Source of the DNA: Candidatus Binatia bacterium
GTDB lineage: Bacteria > Desulfobacterota > Binatia > HRBIN30
Reading direction: 5' to 3'
Assembly: GCA_023150935.1 (NCBI GenBank)
Contig: JAKLJW010000032.1
Location: 17,577 to 63,347, forward strand
DNA: 45,771 bases
Under the pieces are notes generated by a model. That model had not been told where the DNA came from. It worked only from the letters and a program-made list of their open reading frames with translations, and did not search any database. The translations under genes and the position numbers were made by a program. Below are positions 17,262-25,027 of this stretch, piece by piece. How positions within the stretch are numbered: position 1 is the first letter of the stretch; every line of letters starts with the position of its first letter.

Positions 17262-19073
17262 ATGTCCGACGGTCTGCATGCGAGCTTGACGCCCAACCAC
17301 GTCGCGCCCGGCGAAACCATCACGGTGCGGTTCGACTCCCAGGAGGAGGAGTTCGTCAATGCGCAGGACGTGACGATTCGTATCTTCGAGGTAGACGACG
17401 CGTCGCCGCTCGAACCTCGCCGGGGACGCAACAGCCTGATCGTCGAGTTCCGCGGTAACCTCGCCGACAACGATTTCCGCGCCACCGGCGCGCCGCGGGT
17501 TACCAACGTGCGCGGCACACCGCCGCGCATCCGGATCAGGGTGGAGCCCGATACCGAAGTCGAGGTGCCGCTGCCCGGCGCCGACGTCGAGCAGGGGGTG
17601 TTCGAGCTCCGCCTCGAAGTGCGCTCGGGACGTCCGGCAGCGACGTACCGGACGCCGGAAGACGCCACCGTCTTTGTGCGCGCCTACGATCACTTCCGCA
17701 CCCAGGGGATCGCGCGCCCCGAAATCGCCTTTGTCACCGGCGCGTCGTCGGACACGTTCTTTGCCGCGGCGCAGGGGTTCTGGCGGCGGAACGCGGACGC
17801 CGTATTGATTCGCGAGGGCATCAGTATCAAGGAGATCCTGGACGTTCTCGAAACCGAGGGGGCGAAGTACGGCCCCTGGGGCCGCATCGACATCGTCGCC
17901 CACGGCGCTCCATACTCGATCAACCTGAAGATCTTTGCCGACTCGCCCGGCACGACGCACGAGGGGATCATCGACCGCGAGCTCGAACGCGCCATGGGCA
18001 ACCTGGGTCCGCAGTTCCTGCTGGCGACCCCGGACTCCATCGACGGACAAACCGAGGTGGTGTTCCGCGCCTGCAACGCCGGTCAGACGCCGTCGCTGGT
18101 GCGCCGGCTCAAGGACGAGTTCTTCCGGGCCGCGAAGTTCGTCAAAGTGCCGAAGTGGATTCAAGGCTACGAATCGTCGCGCGCCCACGCCTCCGAGTTC
18201 TTCATGGAGGAATTGGAGTTCGACCGTCAGACCAAAGCGCAACTCGAGCGCGACGAGGCGGCGGAAATTCCGCGCCAGTTCGATGCGGTCAAGACGCGCT
18301 CGCCGGGCCTGAACGCGACGGCGGACCCCGCCGTCGAGATCCCTCTGTTTACGGTGCGCAAGTTCTCGGAAGGCCACTTCGAGTTCACCAGAGCGGAGGA
18401 GATGGAACGGGACCTCGTCGACGCCAACGGCCGGATGCCCGACGATGCCGCGTTGATCGCCGCTTTCCGCACTGCCTGGAACCAGCCCCCACTCGATTTG
18501 CACGAAACGCCGGAAACCGCGCGGACTCGGGATGATCGCTGGCTGATCACGCTCAGCAAGAGCGTCGTCAACCGGGCCGCCGAGGACCGGCGCGGGCTGT
18601 GGTTCGAATCCGCCGCCGGCACGCCGCGCTTCATGCAGCTCGGCGGTGGGACGGTGACCGTCGGCAGTCGGAGCGGCGACGCGAACGTGTGGGAAATCCG
18701 CGCCGAAGGCGTCGAGGAGATCCACGCCCAGATCTACATCAACCAGCAGACTCCACAGGGAGAGACCGACTTCGACCGGGTGGAGATCGAGCACGACACG
18801 GACAACCCGGACGCGACGACGGTGGTCGGGCGGCAGACGCTGACGACCAGAGGCCAACGGGTGATCGTGCGCGTGCCGACGACGATTGCCGTCGGGCAAG
18901 CGCGCATCGCTGTGCGTCGCGGGCGGGTTTACACGCTGCGGTTTAACGCCACGCGACATTTCCTGCATCGGCGACGCGACATGCGCCAGTACGATGCCGG
19001 GACGGCTTACGCCGACCGCCCACTGGTCGCGGGAGACCTCGCTAACCCCCAGCTCTACGAGACGGCGGAATAG
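17262..19073 (+). CDS. Putative caspase-fold (clan CD-like) protein, partner of the OmpA-like gene
   Basis: 603 residues from ATG 17262, two bases after the previous stop. Residues 1-130 look like a beta-sandwich (TPNHVAPGETITVRF, strand-rich). Residues about 145-300 read as an alpha/beta core: strand EIAFVTGASSD, helix, strand GRIDIVAHGAP and strand EVVFRACNAGQ. The hydrophobic-strand-His-Gly (H214) and hydrophobic-strand-Ala-Cys (C271) pair, 57 residues apart, is the catalytic layout of clan CD peptidases (caspases, CHAT, clostripain). The Trp-Ile-Gln-Gly-Tyr segment after it resembles 'V.AP...Q.Y' in CHAT-like proteins. Residues 300-603 are unassigned. No signal peptide. Protease activity is inference from the dyad. 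Confidence 0.6.
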   Translation: MSDGLHASLTPNHVAPGETITVRFDSQEEEFVNAQDVTIRIFEVDDASPLEPRRGRNSLIVEFRGNLADNDFRATGAPRVTNVRGTPPRIRIRVEPDTEVEVPLPGADVEQGVFELRLEVRSGRPAATYRTPEDATVFVRAYDHFRTQGIARPEIAFVTGASSDTFFAAAQGFWRRNADAVLIREGISIKEILDVLETEGAKYGPWGRIDIVAHGAPYSINLKIFADSPGTTHEGIIDRELERAMGNLGPQFLLATPDSIDGQTEVVFRACNAGQTPSLVRRLKDEFFRAAKFVKVPKWIQGYESSRAHASEFFMEELEFDRQTKAQLERDEAAEIPRQFDAVKTRSPGLNATADPAVEIPLFTVRKFSEGHFEFTRAEEMERDLVDANGRMPDDAALIAAFRTAWNQPPLDLHETPETARTRDDRWLITLSKSVVNRAAEDRRGLWFESAAGTPRFMQLGGGTVTVGSRSGDANVWEIRAEGVEEIHAQIYINQQTPQGETDFDRVEIEHDTDNPDATTVVGRQTLTTRGQRVIVRVPTTIAVGQARIAVRRGRVYTLRFNATRHFLHRRRDMRQYDAGTAYADRPLVAGDLANPQLYETAE

Positions 19074-19180
19074 GAAGCGCTGCGTGGCCCGGGGGCCGGA
19101 GGGCGGTTGTGCCGGCGGCTGAAAGCGCTTGACATGCGCCGTCGGCGAGGGGCAGGGTGTCCGGTGAATTCTGCGGCATT

Positions 19181-19188
19181 AAAGGAGG
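19181..19188 (+). promoter_or_regulatory. Strong ribosome binding site of the pectinacetylesterase-like gene
   Basis: AAAGGAGG lies four bases before the ATG at 19193 and decides the start against an in-frame GTG at 19157. Confidence 0.8.
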
Positions 19189-19192
19189 CCTC

Positions 19193-21028
19193 ATGCGGCG
19201 CGTCAACCGAACCTTGCTCTACGTTCTGCCGGTACTGGTGTTGGCTTTCGAGGCGCCTTCCGGCGCCGGCGCGGCCACTTATCCGGGGAACAAGTGCGTT
19301 GCCGGCAAGCAGCGAGCGGCGGGCACGTACTGCAAGGCGGTGCTGAAGGCCTGGGCCAAGTGGGACAAGACCCAGGACACCGGCAAGCGCACGGAGGCGC
19401 TGGCGAAGGCCAGTGGCAAACTGACGGAGGCCTGGGCCAAGGAGCAGAGCAAGGCCGCCAAGCAAGGGGTCGACTGCGCGGACACCACCGTCTCCGCGGC
19501 CGCGATGCAGGCGGCGGTCGACGCCGCGACAGGCGGTATCGTGACCGGGATCAACACCGGCCTCGATTTCAACGAACCGGACGACGCCAGGTGCGGTGCG
19601 GCTCTGCTCGGCGCCGCGGCGAATACGTGCGCGGCCTATCTGAAGGCCGAGGCGGGCTACGTCGGCAAGCTGGAAGCCGGTACGGTCAAACGCGACGCCG
19701 CGCGGAGCAAGGCCCTCGCCAAGCTCGGCGCCGCCGTGACCAAGGCGACCGCGGGGGCGTGCCCCACGGGCGCTACGGCGGGGAGCATCGACAACGGGGT
19801 CGACGCGCTGGCGGCGGACGTGGTCGCCGACACGATCGTCTCGCCCAACGTCGCCGACAACCAGTTCGTCACGATCACGCCGAGCGGCCCGATCGAGTAC
19901 CAGGGTCAGGAACTCTCCCCCGTATGCGCCCTGAACACGCCTTACGCGTTCTTCGCCAAGCGTGGGAGCGTCAACAAGCTGGTGATGTACTACCAGGGCG
20001 GCGGGGCGTGCTGGGATCTGGTTTCTTGTTCCATCCCAACCTGCGATGTCGCCGTCGATCCCTTCGGTTCCGACAATCCGAACAACACCGCGGCCGGCTT
20101 CGGCGATATGAGCAACCCCGACAACCCTTTCAAGGACTGGCATGTCGTCTTCACGTCGTACTGCAGTTGCGACGTGCACTTCGGGGATTCCCTCAAGGAC
20201 TACCAGAACGACGGCTCCGTGGTCATTCGCCACCGCGGGTACCAGAACGCCCGCGTGGTCGAGAAATGGGCGCGCGAGCACTTCGTGAATCCCGAGGAGA
20301 TCGTCGTCACCGGCTCGAGCGCCGGCTCGTACGGCGCGTTCTTCAACGCGCCCTTGCTGCAGCGGGTGTGGCCCGACTCGACCTTCACCGTGCTCGGCGA
20401 CGGCGGCAACGGCGTGATCACTTCGGACTTCTTGAACACGCCGGGGTACGGCTTCCAGAACTGGGAGTTCGAGAGAAACCTGCCGCCCGACATTCCGGGC
20501 GTGCAGGAGGCGATTACCGGCGGCGAGGGCATCAAAGCATACACGGTGGCGGTGGCCGCGCACCTTCCAGATGTCGCATGGGCGCACTACACGACGGCGT
20601 ACGACGGTGGCACCGGCGGCCAGACCGGCTTTTACAACGTGATGCTGAACCCGAATAACCCGTTCACCTGGCTGAACTGGTGGAACGCCAGCTGCGATTG
20701 GAACGCCGAGATGGTGCAGCAAGCGCACGAGGCTTACGCGACGATCTCGGCAACGCCGGCCGACAACTACCGCTATTACATCGGCCGCGGTTCGCGACAC
20801 ACCGGGTGGGGTGCCGATAACGTGGTCTACAGCGCAGACGCAATCGGCGGATCGCCGGCACTGCCGGCGCTCAAGGACTGGGTGAACTCGATGCGCGCCC
20901 GCGATGCGGGCTGGGTGAACGTCGAGTGCACCAACTGCGGCCGGTTGCGCTCCGGCGATCCGAAGCCGAGTCCGCTGCAGTCGCCGTTCCAGCAAAACGG
21001 CAGCGACGTCGACATCGTCTGCCCGTAG
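19193..21028 (+). CDS. Secreted pectinacetylesterase-family hydrolase with extra N-terminal helical domain
   Basis: 611 residues. A signal peptide (about 1-27, ending GAGA) precedes a Lys/Ala-rich helical region with spaced cysteines (about 30-215; KCVAGKQRAAGTYCKA, then GVDCAD), and then the catalytic domain. The catalytic domain has the family marks: YYQGGGACWD (oxyanion loop, 269-274), nucleophile elbow GSSAGSYG with S376, and GSRHTGW with H536 as the likely catalytic His. Pectinacetylesterases and the related Notum are alpha/beta hydrolases that remove acyl groups from esters; the true substrate here is unknown. The many cysteines (CSIPTCD, CSCD, CTNCG) suggest disulfides in an exported protein. 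It stands alone, followed by a REP-like element and convergent with the BLUF gene. Confidence 0.87.
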   Translation: MRRVNRTLLYVLPVLVLAFEAPSGAGAATYPGNKCVAGKQRAAGTYCKAVLKAWAKWDKTQDTGKRTEALAKASGKLTEAWAKEQSKAAKQGVDCADTTVSAAAMQAAVDAATGGIVTGINTGLDFNEPDDARCGAALLGAAANTCAAYLKAEAGYVGKLEAGTVKRDAARSKALAKLGAAVTKATAGACPTGATAGSIDNGVDALAADVVADTIVSPNVADNQFVTITPSGPIEYQGQELSPVCALNTPYAFFAKRGSVNKLVMYYQGGGACWDLVSCSIPTCDVAVDPFGSDNPNNTAAGFGDMSNPDNPFKDWHVVFTSYCSCDVHFGDSLKDYQNDGSVVIRHRGYQNARVVEKWAREHFVNPEEIVVTGSSAGSYGAFFNAPLLQRVWPDSTFTVLGDGGNGVITSDFLNTPGYGFQNWEFERNLPPDIPGVQEAITGGEGIKAYTVAVAAHLPDVAWAHYTTAYDGGTGGQTGFYNVMLNPNNPFTWLNWWNASCDWNAEMVQQAHEAYATISATPADNYRYYIGRGSRHTGWGADNVVYSADAIGGSPALPALKDWVNSMRARDAGWVNVECTNCGRLRSGDPKPSPLQSPFQQNGSDVDIVCP

Positions 21029-21058
21029 TAGTCCGGTTCATTAATCCGGCAACGTATT

Positions 21059-21075
21059 CCGTTCGCCCCGAGCAG
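21059..21075 (+). repeat. Solitary half-copy of the REP-like outer arm
   Basis: CCGTTCGCCCCGAGCAG differs by one base from the left arm of the full element at 21128-21144. No right arm follows it. Confidence 0.65.
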
Positions 21076-21090
21076 CCCCGTTTTCTCAGC

Positions 21091-21106
21091 GCGGGCTACC
21101 GCCCGC
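21091..21106. other. Perfect 6-bp stem hairpin
   Basis: GCGGGC (21091-21096) and GCCCGC (21101-21106) flank a TACC loop. It lies between convergent genes and could end transcription, but there is no T tract in either direction. Confidence 0.4.
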
Positions 21107-21127
21107 AACCCAAAGCGAACAACCAGC

Positions 21128-21238
21128 CCGTTCGCCCCGAGTAGGAGCCCTTCCCCTGGGCTCCGTATCGAGGGGCGCGCTCCTGCCGAGCCTGTCCCTC
21201 GATACGCGCCAGAAGAAGGCGCTACTCGGGACGAACGG
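21128..21238. repeat. Composite palindromic (cruciform) REP-like element
   Basis: 111 bp with nested inverted repeats. Outer arms: CCGTTCGCCCCGAGTAG (21128-21144) and CTACTCGGGACGAACGG (21222-21238), one mismatch. Middle arms: CGTATCGAGGG (21164-21174) and CCCTCGATACG (21196-21206), perfect. Two small hairpins fill the space: GGAGCCC/GGGCTCC (21144-21164) and GCGCC/GGCGC (21206-21222). The folded form is a branched cruciform. Similar 'GTTCGCCC..GAGTAG' palindromes recur between genes in many GC-rich environmental bacteria. Confidence 0.8.
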
Positions 21239-21349
21239 AAAGGCACTGCCGCTCCATGGCCTGAAGATTTCTTCGCGCCGTGCGGCGAGATCGGGGAAGG
21301 GTAAATCAGGTGCGTATCGAGGTGCGCGAGAGGGCGCGAACAACCGCGG

Positions 21350-21787
21350 CTAGCGGCAGTCGGAACTCACGATCGCCGCGGTTGCGGCAAGTTCTTCGAG
21401 CAGCGCCAGCGCGGCCTGGCCGCTCATCGAGAAGGGGTCGAGCACCGTGCGCTCCGAGTAGCGCAGGATCGTGCTGAGATTGACGCGCTTGAGATCGACG
21501 CTGCCCATCTTCCAACTCGCGAAGCGTCGCTCCTGAATTTCGGCGTAGGCGAGCAGCGTGACGTCGGTATGACGCGGGTCGCGGACGATGTTTCGATAGA
21601 GCTCGTTAACCACGTGACGGGCCCCCTCGATGACCTGCAAGAACACGTCTTCGCCGGGTTGGATGCAGAGCAGTCCCGTAATCCCGTGTTCCGGGTTGCG
21701 ATCCCTGGAACACTCGAGGATCGATCGCACCATGCGGTCGTCGATCGGTCCTACGGCTCGGCTTGCGTACAGGAGGCGGACCAGCAC
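21350..21787 (-). CDS. BLUF-domain blue-light sensor
   Basis: 145 residues, GTG start at 21787 with GAGGGA upstream inside the end of folE. The flavin-contacting residues of BLUF domains are all present: Y7 (LLYASRA), N31 (RNPEHGITGLL), Q51 (FLQVIEG), W92 and M94 (FASWKMG). Their spacing matches the family except for two extra residues before the Gln. The domain fills residues 1-95; the remaining 50 residues are helical with no effector domain, as in stand-alone BLUF proteins that act by binding a partner. It binds FAD non-covalently and senses blue light. It follows folE by 10 bases and is surely co-transcribed with it. Light sensing is known for the family and inferred here. Confidence 0.9.
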   Translation of the reverse strand: MLVRLLYASRAVGPIDDRMVRSILECSRDRNPEHGITGLLCIQPGEDVFLQVIEGARHVVNELYRNIVRDPRHTDVTLLAYAEIQERRFASWKMGSVDLKRVNLSTILRYSERTVLDPFSMSGQAALALLEELAATAAIVSSDCR

Positions 21788-21797
21788 GGCGATTCCC

Positions 21798-22562
21798 TCA
21801 TCCCTTCCGGTTGGCGAGCAGGGAGAGGAACTCGCGGCGCAGATCGGCGTTCCTCAGAAAGGCCCCGCGCATGATGCTGTTGGTCATCTTGGAGTCCATG
21901 TCCCTGACGCCGCGCCATTGCATGCAGTAGTGGTCGGCTTCCATGACGATGGCAAGACCGTCGGGTTGCATCTTCTCCTGTAGCACGTCTGCCAGGTAAG
22001 CGATCGCCTCTTCCTGGATTTGCGGGCGGGTCATTACCCACTCGACGAGCCGTGCGTATTTCGACAAACCGATCAATGCCGAGTTCTCGTTGGGCATCAC
22101 GCCCACCCAGATCCGGCCGATGATCGGACAGAAGTGGTGCGAGCAGGCACTGCGAACAGTAATCGGCCCCACGATCATCAGTTCGTTCAAACGGGTAACG
22201 TTCGGGAACTCCGTCACTGTCGGCGGCGCCGCGTAACGCCCGGCAAACACCTCGCGCACGTACATCTTGGCGATCCGCCGGGCGGTATCCTGGGTGTTGT
22301 GGTCGTTGTCGGTGTCGATCACCAGCGCTCTCAGCAACTCGCAAACCTTACCCTCTACCTCGCGTTGCAGTTCGTCGAGTTCGTCGCCGTCGACGTATTC
22401 GTATATGCAGTCGTTCGCCCGGAAGCGTCCTCCAGCCTCCAGGATACGCGCCCGGATGCGGTCGGCGACCGGCGTGGTCTCATCGCCGGTCGGGCGTTCC
22501 GCGGATACCCCGGCAGGTCCCGATACGCTCTCGCCCGTCCTTTTCGTTCGTGCTTGTTCCAC
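21798..22562 (-). CDS. folE: GTP cyclohydrolase I
   Basis: 254 residues, GTG start at 22562 with AGGAAA upstream. The enzyme converts GTP to 7,8-dihydroneopterin triphosphate, the first step of folate and pterin synthesis, in the cytoplasm. Zinc ligands are visible as C140 and H143 in ACSHHFCPIIG and C213 in HYCMQWRG. Other family marks are DTDNDHNTQDTARRIAKMY, GLSKYARLVEW and QEEAIAYLADVL. The first 50 residues are an extension beyond the usual length and are low in conserved sequence, so a later start is possible. It leads a two-gene operon with the BLUF sensor, unlike folate-operon folE genes, which suggests a light-linked pterin role. Confidence 0.95.
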   Translation of the reverse strand: MEQARTKRTGESVSGPAGVSAERPTGDETTPVADRIRARILEAGGRFRANDCIYEYVDGDELDELQREVEGKVCELLRALVIDTDNDHNTQDTARRIAKMYVREVFAGRYAAPPTVTEFPNVTRLNELMIVGPITVRSACSHHFCPIIGRIWVGVMPNENSALIGLSKYARLVEWVMTRPQIQEEAIAYLADVLQEKMQPDGLAIVMEADHYCMQWRGVRDMDSKMTNSIMRGAFLRNADLRREFLSLLANRKG

Positions 22563-22801
22563 GGATTTTCCTGTTCCGCTAAGGTTGCGACCGTCGAGTC
22601 CGAGGGTGAGGACCGCTCCCGGTACGCGCTTTCCGCTAATTGGTCGTTACAGAGAAGGTCCGGCCCTGTCAATTATGCCTGCGGGTTTACGCGACCGGGT
22701 GGAGGGGGGGCCGGAGCGGCCGGGATTCGTCACCCTCTGGTGTTTCGCCTTCGGGTCACGCAAGCTAGTATCAAGGGCGTGATCGGGAAGGCACAGGCGA
22801 G
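22563..22801. other. 239-bp divergent control region of folE and the LamG gene
   Basis: No gene. It separates the minus-strand folE operon from the plus-strand LamG gene. It holds a perfect -35 box for folE and a TAGTAT (22766-22771) that could be a -10 for the LamG gene, without a convincing -35. Confidence 0.45.
22644..22672 (-). promoter_or_regulatory. Candidate promoter of the folE-BLUF operon
   Basis: On the minus strand TTGACA (22672-22667) is a perfect -35 hexamer. Seventeen bases on is TAACGA (22649-22644), a poor -10. A weak -10 behind a perfect -35 is often seen where an activator or repressor controls a gene, but this is pattern only. Confidence 0.35.
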
Positions 22802-23944
22802 GTGATTGCCGTGGACAAGCCATGGATCGTGTTCGTCGCAGGCGTCGTGGGCCTGCTGGTCGTCGGCCTTGCGGTGCAACGCGCGCTGCGGCCGAGCGAC
22901 GAGACCGATCGGATCGCCCATCAGGTAGTGGATAAGAGTGGCGCGCGCGGCGGCGCGCAATCGGGATGGTCGGCGCGCGCTGGCGGCCCCGACGATAGCC
23001 GTCCGGAAGGCGGCAACCGGTCCGGCGCGACCGAGCGGCGGGGCCGCAGCATCGCGGGCGGCGGCTCCCGCGGCGACCACGACTCCGACGACAACAGCGG
23101 CGGTGGCGGTGCGACGATCGGCGGTATCGGGAGAGGCGTCGCGCCTGACAGCGCCGGCTTGCGACCCGGCAGCGGCGTCCGCGTACCCGGCGGCGTCGAG
23201 CTCGGAACCACGGGGTCCGACCGCGCTGCCTTCAAGGGCGCACGCACGGCGAGTGGCGTTCGCATGGGCGGCGGCGGCACGGAAACCGTTACCGGCACCG
23301 GCGGGACCGCAGCCGAGAGTGGCACCGAACAGGAAGATGACCTCGTCGTTTCTCTGCCGCTGAAGGACGGTTCGGTAGAGGCGGAGAAGGGCGACTCGCC
23401 GGTGGTTGCCGAGGGCGTTACCTACGACGGCGGCAACTTGAGGTTCAGCACCGACTCGCAGATGATCCTGCCCAATGCCGGCAACATCAGCGGTGAGGCC
23501 GGCTCGATCGCCTTCTGGATCCAGCCCGACTGGAACGGATCGGAAGACAGCAGTGCCGCCCTCGTCGACGTGCGCACTCAGCACACGTTCGAAAACCGCA
23601 TTCAGATCGACAAGAACGGACAGTACCTGCGCTTCATCTTCGCCGACGACACCGGTTCGGAAAGCGGTGCGGGGGCGGAAATCGGCCACTGGCAGGCGGG
23701 GGAGTGGCACAACGTGGTCGCCACCTATGGCGAGGGCATGACCAACTTCTACGTCGACGGCAAGCTAGTCGGCTCGAAGCCGTACACGGGTCAGTTCAAC
23801 GTGCTGCCCGGCACGCAGTTCCGCATCGGCTCGAACTATCCCGGAGACGGCCCCGGTGCCGGCGGCGCCATGAGCGACTTCAAAGTTTACCGGCGTCCGC
23901 TCGGCCCCGACGAAGTCGGCCAGATGTCGACCCGAGCGGAGTAG
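22802..23944 (+). CDS. Membrane-anchored LamG/concanavalin-like protein
   Basis: 380 residues, GTG start at 22802 (a second GTG at 22811 is possible). A single N-terminal transmembrane helix (about 8-27, WIVFVAGVVGLLVVGLAV) leaves no basic cleavage site and acts as an anchor. Residues 40-175 are Gly/Ser/Arg low complexity, a flexible stalk. Residues about 178-375 are a LamG-like jellyroll: 'GSIAFWIQPDWNG', 'AGEWHNVVATYGEGMTNFYVDGKLVG', 'FRIGSNYPGDG' and 'SDFKVYRRPL' are its classic strand signatures. Such domains bind sugars or proteins. The protein should face the periplasm or surface. It lies 72 bases before rsmH and may share its transcript. Confidence 0.82.
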   Translation: MIAVDKPWIVFVAGVVGLLVVGLAVQRALRPSDETDRIAHQVVDKSGARGGAQSGWSARAGGPDDSRPEGGNRSGATERRGRSIAGGGSRGDHDSDDNSGGGGATIGGIGRGVAPDSAGLRPGSGVRVPGGVELGTTGSDRAAFKGARTASGVRMGGGGTETVTGTGGTAAESGTEQEDDLVVSLPLKDGSVEAEKGDSPVVAEGVTYDGGNLRFSTDSQMILPNAGNISGEAGSIAFWIQPDWNGSEDSSAALVDVRTQHTFENRIQIDKNGQYLRFIFADDTGSESGAGAEIGHWQAGEWHNVVATYGEGMTNFYVDGKLVGSKPYTGQFNVLPGTQFRIGSNYPGDGPGAGGAMSDFKVYRRPLGPDEVGQMSTRAE

Positions 23945-24016
23945 AAGCCTTCCGGTCTTCCAGATCGGTTGCAGCGCCACATCGACGCCCACCAACCGGC
24001 ACCCACGGCGACCGGC

Positions 24017-24952
24017 ATGACCGATCCCACCGAAGAGTCGCCGCCCGCTAGCGGGCACGTTCCCGTCCAGGTCGATTCGCTGCGCCGCCTGCTCGATCTG
24101 TTCCCGGGCGCGCGTTGTATCGACGCGACCATCGACGGCGGCGGCCACACCACCGCGATGCTCGCCTGCAGCGCGCCGCACGGGCAGGTGCTCGGCATCG
24201 ATCGCGACCCCGATCTGCTCACCGCCGTGCGTACCCGACTTGCCGACGCCGTCGACAGCGGCCGTCTTCAGCTCGCCGGCGGCAACTTCCGCGAGCTCAC
24301 CCGGATCGCGGCCGCCCGCCACTTCACCGCGGTCGACGCCGTCGTGCTGGACCTCGGCGTCAGCTCGTTTCACTTCGACGTCAGCGGTCGCGGCTTCACC
24401 TTCATGCGCGACGAGCCTCTCGATATGCGCTTCGACCCCACCGATGCCGCGACCGAGACGGCCGCGGAACTGCTCGCCTCGCGAGACGCCGCGGCACTGG
24501 CCACGATCTTCAAGGTCTATGGCGAGGAGCGTTTCGCCGGCCGCGTCGCCGGGCGTATCGTCGAGCGGCGTGCAACCGCTCCGTTGCGGCGCACCGGCGA
24601 GCTGTTCGAGGTCATCAAAGCCGCCCTGCCCGGCAAGGTTCGCTGGCGTGCCGCGCGCTCGGCGGCGCGGGTTTTCCAGGCCTTGCGTATCGCGGTCAAC
24701 GACGAACTCGACGCGGTTGCCGAGGTCTTACCGCAGGCTCTGTCTCTGCTGGCGCCGGGCGGTAAGCTGGCGGTCTTTTCGTTTCATTCGCTGGAGGACC
24801 GGATGGTGAAGCAGTTCTTCGTCGCCGAGCGCCAGGCCGGCAGGGTGCGCATCCTCACCCGCAAACCGGTACGCGCCACGGACGACGAAATCGCCGCCAA
24901 TCCGCGCGCCGCCAGCTCCAAGCTGCGCGTCGCCGAGCGGTTGCCGCCGTGA
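24017..24952 (+). CDS. rsmH: 16S rRNA (cytosine(1402)-N(4))-methyltransferase
   Basis: 311 residues from ATG 24017, the normal length; a TTG 48 bases earlier is in frame but not needed. It methylates N4 of C1402 in 16S rRNA using S-adenosylmethionine. Visible marks: HVPV near the N-terminus (14-17), the SAM loop DATIDGGGHT (36-45), DLGVSSFHFD (112-121), GFTFMRDEPLDMRFD (126-140), and FSFHSLEDR near residue 260. It usually sits in the dcw cell-division cluster between mraZ and ftsL; here its neighbours are a LamG protein and an SGNH hydrolase, with no division gene in the window. Confidence 0.95.
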   Translation: MTDPTEESPPASGHVPVQVDSLRRLLDLFPGARCIDATIDGGGHTTAMLACSAPHGQVLGIDRDPDLLTAVRTRLADAVDSGRLQLAGGNFRELTRIAAARHFTAVDAVVLDLGVSSFHFDVSGRGFTFMRDEPLDMRFDPTDAATETAAELLASRDAAALATIFKVYGEERFAGRVAGRIVERRATAPLRRTGELFEVIKAALPGKVRWRAARSAARVFQALRIAVNDELDAVAEVLPQALSLLAPGGKLAVFSFHSLEDRMVKQFFVAERQAGRVRILTRKPVRATDDEIAANPRAASSKLRVAERLPP

Positions 24953-25027
24953 AGCGAGTGCGGCCAACCTCCGGAAGGGCGCTATGATCCGGCCCCGTCT
25001 TGCGCGCAGAACGATCGCCGTCCCGGC

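Noticed and set aside
19129..19157. TTGACA as promoter of the pectinacetylesterase-like gene
   Set aside because: No -10 box is found at 16-18 bases.
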